The position numbers and the translations under genes are program-made. This document shows, piece after piece, positions 4,145 through 5,020 of a stretch of 5,020 bases of DNA. The notes beneath the pieces are model-generated. The model made no database searches. It saw only the letters and a list, made by a program, of their open reading frames with translations, and was not told the DNA's origin. Source of the DNA: a bacterium (GTDB lineage Bacteria; Pseudomonadota; Alphaproteobacteria; Caulobacterales; Hyphomonadaceae); assembly GCA_030824255.1 (NCBI GenBank), contig JAVBYB010000396.1, positions 1-5,020 on the forward strand, written 5' to 3'. The first letter of the stretch is position 1; the number at the start of each line of letters is the position of its first letter.

Positions 4145-5020
4145 TCAGTAGTTCTTCTTCAGGTCCATGCCGGCGTAGAGTGCGCCCACCTGCTTCTCAT
4201 AGCCGTTGAACATCTCGGTATCGCGCCGCTCGTTGAAGCCGCCCTTGCCGCCGATCACGCGCTCAGATGCCTGGCTCCAGCGCGGATGCGAGACGTTGGG
4301 GTTCACGTTGGAATAGAAACCGTATTCGTTGGCGGCGGACTTGTTCCACGCCGTGGCGGGCTGCCGGTCAGTGAAGCGGATCTTCACAACGGACTTGGTT
4401 GCCTTGAAGCCGTACTTCCACGGGATCACGGTGCGCAACGGCGCGCCGTTCTGCTTCTGCAGCGCCTTGCCATAGGCGCCCACGGCGAACAGCGGCAGGT
4501 CGTTCATCGCCTCATCCATGCGCAAACCTTCGACATACGGCCATTGCAGCACCGGGCGATTGACGCCGGTCATCTCCTGCCGGTTGAGATAGGTTTCGAA
4601 CTGGACGTATTTCGCCGTCGCCTTCGGCTTCAGCGTCGCGATCACGTCCTTCATCGGCACGCCGATCCACGGGATCACCATCGACCACGCCTCGACGCAG
4701 CGATGGCGATAGATGCGCTCCTCCAGCTTCGCGTAGTCGATCAGGTCCTTCAGCGCGTACTTGCCCGGCGCATCCGTCTCGCCTTCCACCGTCACCTGCC
4801 AGGGCGACACGGTCATGCGGCTGGCATAGCGGGCAGGGTCTTCCTTGCCGGTGCCGAATTCATAGAAATTGCAGTAGCCGGTGAAGGCGCCTTCGACGGT
4901 CGCCTGGTCCGACACTGCAAACGCGGTCTTCTTCGCCGTCAGCGCAGCGCCTGGCGCAGCGTGTCCGCCTGCCGTCGCGGGGGCGGCCTGCGTCTGCTGC
5001 GGCTCGGAACAGGCCGGCAG
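4145..5020 (-). CDS. msrP: MsrP, periplasmic molybdopterin Met-sulfoxide reductase (N-terminus off window)
   Basis: MsrP (YedY) reduces methionine sulfoxide in periplasmic proteins with a Mo-molybdopterin centre, using electrons from MsrQ. The 291 C-terminal residues are visible and the frame runs off the right edge, so the Tat signal is not seen. Numbering from the edge, the Mo-ligating cysteine is C108 (RHRCVEAWSM, codon 4697-4699), followed by QFETY, QNGAPLRTVIPWKYGFK with the cofactor-contacting Asn, Arg and GFK, EYGFYSNVNP, and HPRWSQASE, all canonical. The motif normally read as YNNFYEFG is YCNFYEFG here, with Cys at the first Asn (codon 4871-4873). The first visible residues are LPACSEP, then an Ala/Pro/Gln/Gly-rich linker of about 25 residues, like the start of a lipoprotein. 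The GTG at 4915 could be mistaken for a start, but coding clearly continues past it. msrQ follows after 14 bases. Confidence 0.95.
   Translation of the reverse strand: MPACSEPQQTQAAPATAGGHAAPGAALTAKKTAFAVSDQATVEGAFTGYCNFYEFGTGKEDPARYASRMTVSPWQVTVEGETDAPGKYALKDLIDYAKLEERIYRHRCVEAWSMVIPWIGVPMKDVIATLKPKATAKYVQFETYLNRQEMTGVNRPVLQWPYVEGLRMDEAMNDLPLFAVGAYGKALQKQNGAPLRTVIPWKYGFKATKSVVKIRFTDRQPATAWNKSAANEYGFYSNVNPNVSHPRWSQASERVIGGKGGFNERRDTEMFNGYEKQVGALYAGMDLKKNY

Noticed and set aside
3450..4151. 233-residue plus-strand open frame opposite msrQ
   Set aside because: The translation is Arg/Gln/Asp-rich low-information sequence, and the minus strand encodes clear MsrQ with its heme histidines.
4913..4915. 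GTG 4915 as the msrP start
   Set aside because: It would remove any export signal from a periplasmic enzyme, and the frame stays open with plausible linker and lipobox-like residues to the window edge.

Overview
This 5 kb window of about 60% or higher GC DNA looks like an ordinary chromosomal housekeeping stretch of an alphaproteobacterium. The yggT - DUF167 (yggU-type) - folD run, the style of the tRNA-Ala promoter and the MsrPQ pair all fit that class. The codon style and the FliL-like exported protein hint at the Caulobacterales/Hyphomonadaceae side, but this placement is inference.

Layout from left to right: the C-terminal end of an unrecognised protein (2-169, +); a pterin-4a-carbinolamine dehydratase (226-507, +); a convergent, signal-peptide-bearing FliL-like small protein (517-948, -); a divergent intergenic region with a candidate sigma70-type promoter and a complete tRNA-Ala(CGC) with encoded CCA (1078-1153, +); the cluster yggT (1270-1593), DUF167 (1598-1921), folD (1911-2804), probably continued by a small three-helix membrane protein (2846-3127) and a small stand-alone HNH endonuclease (3147-3383). 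A 31-bp palindromic repeat then occurs twice in inverted orientation (3380-3460). Finally, on the minus strand, come msrQ (3474-4130) and the C-terminal 291 residues of msrP (4145 to the right edge).

How the genes relate: folD supplies one-carbon units on tetrahydrofolate. The carbinolamine dehydratase belongs to pterin recycling, but no partner hydroxylase is visible. MsrP (periplasmic molybdopterin methionine sulfoxide reductase) and MsrQ (its heme b membrane electron donor) form a two-gene repair system. The HNH gene and msrQ converge on the inverted repeat pair, which could act as a bidirectional terminator.

I see no clear novel multi-gene system. The points most worth checking are a Cys in place of the usual cofactor-contacting Asn in MsrP together with a possible lipoprotein-type N-terminus, the inverted 31-bp repeat pair, an 8-codon open frame with a good ribosome site that ends in an ATGA overlap with the small membrane-protein gene, the unusual PGGVGLMT variant in FolD, and an exported FliL-like protein away from any flagellar gene.
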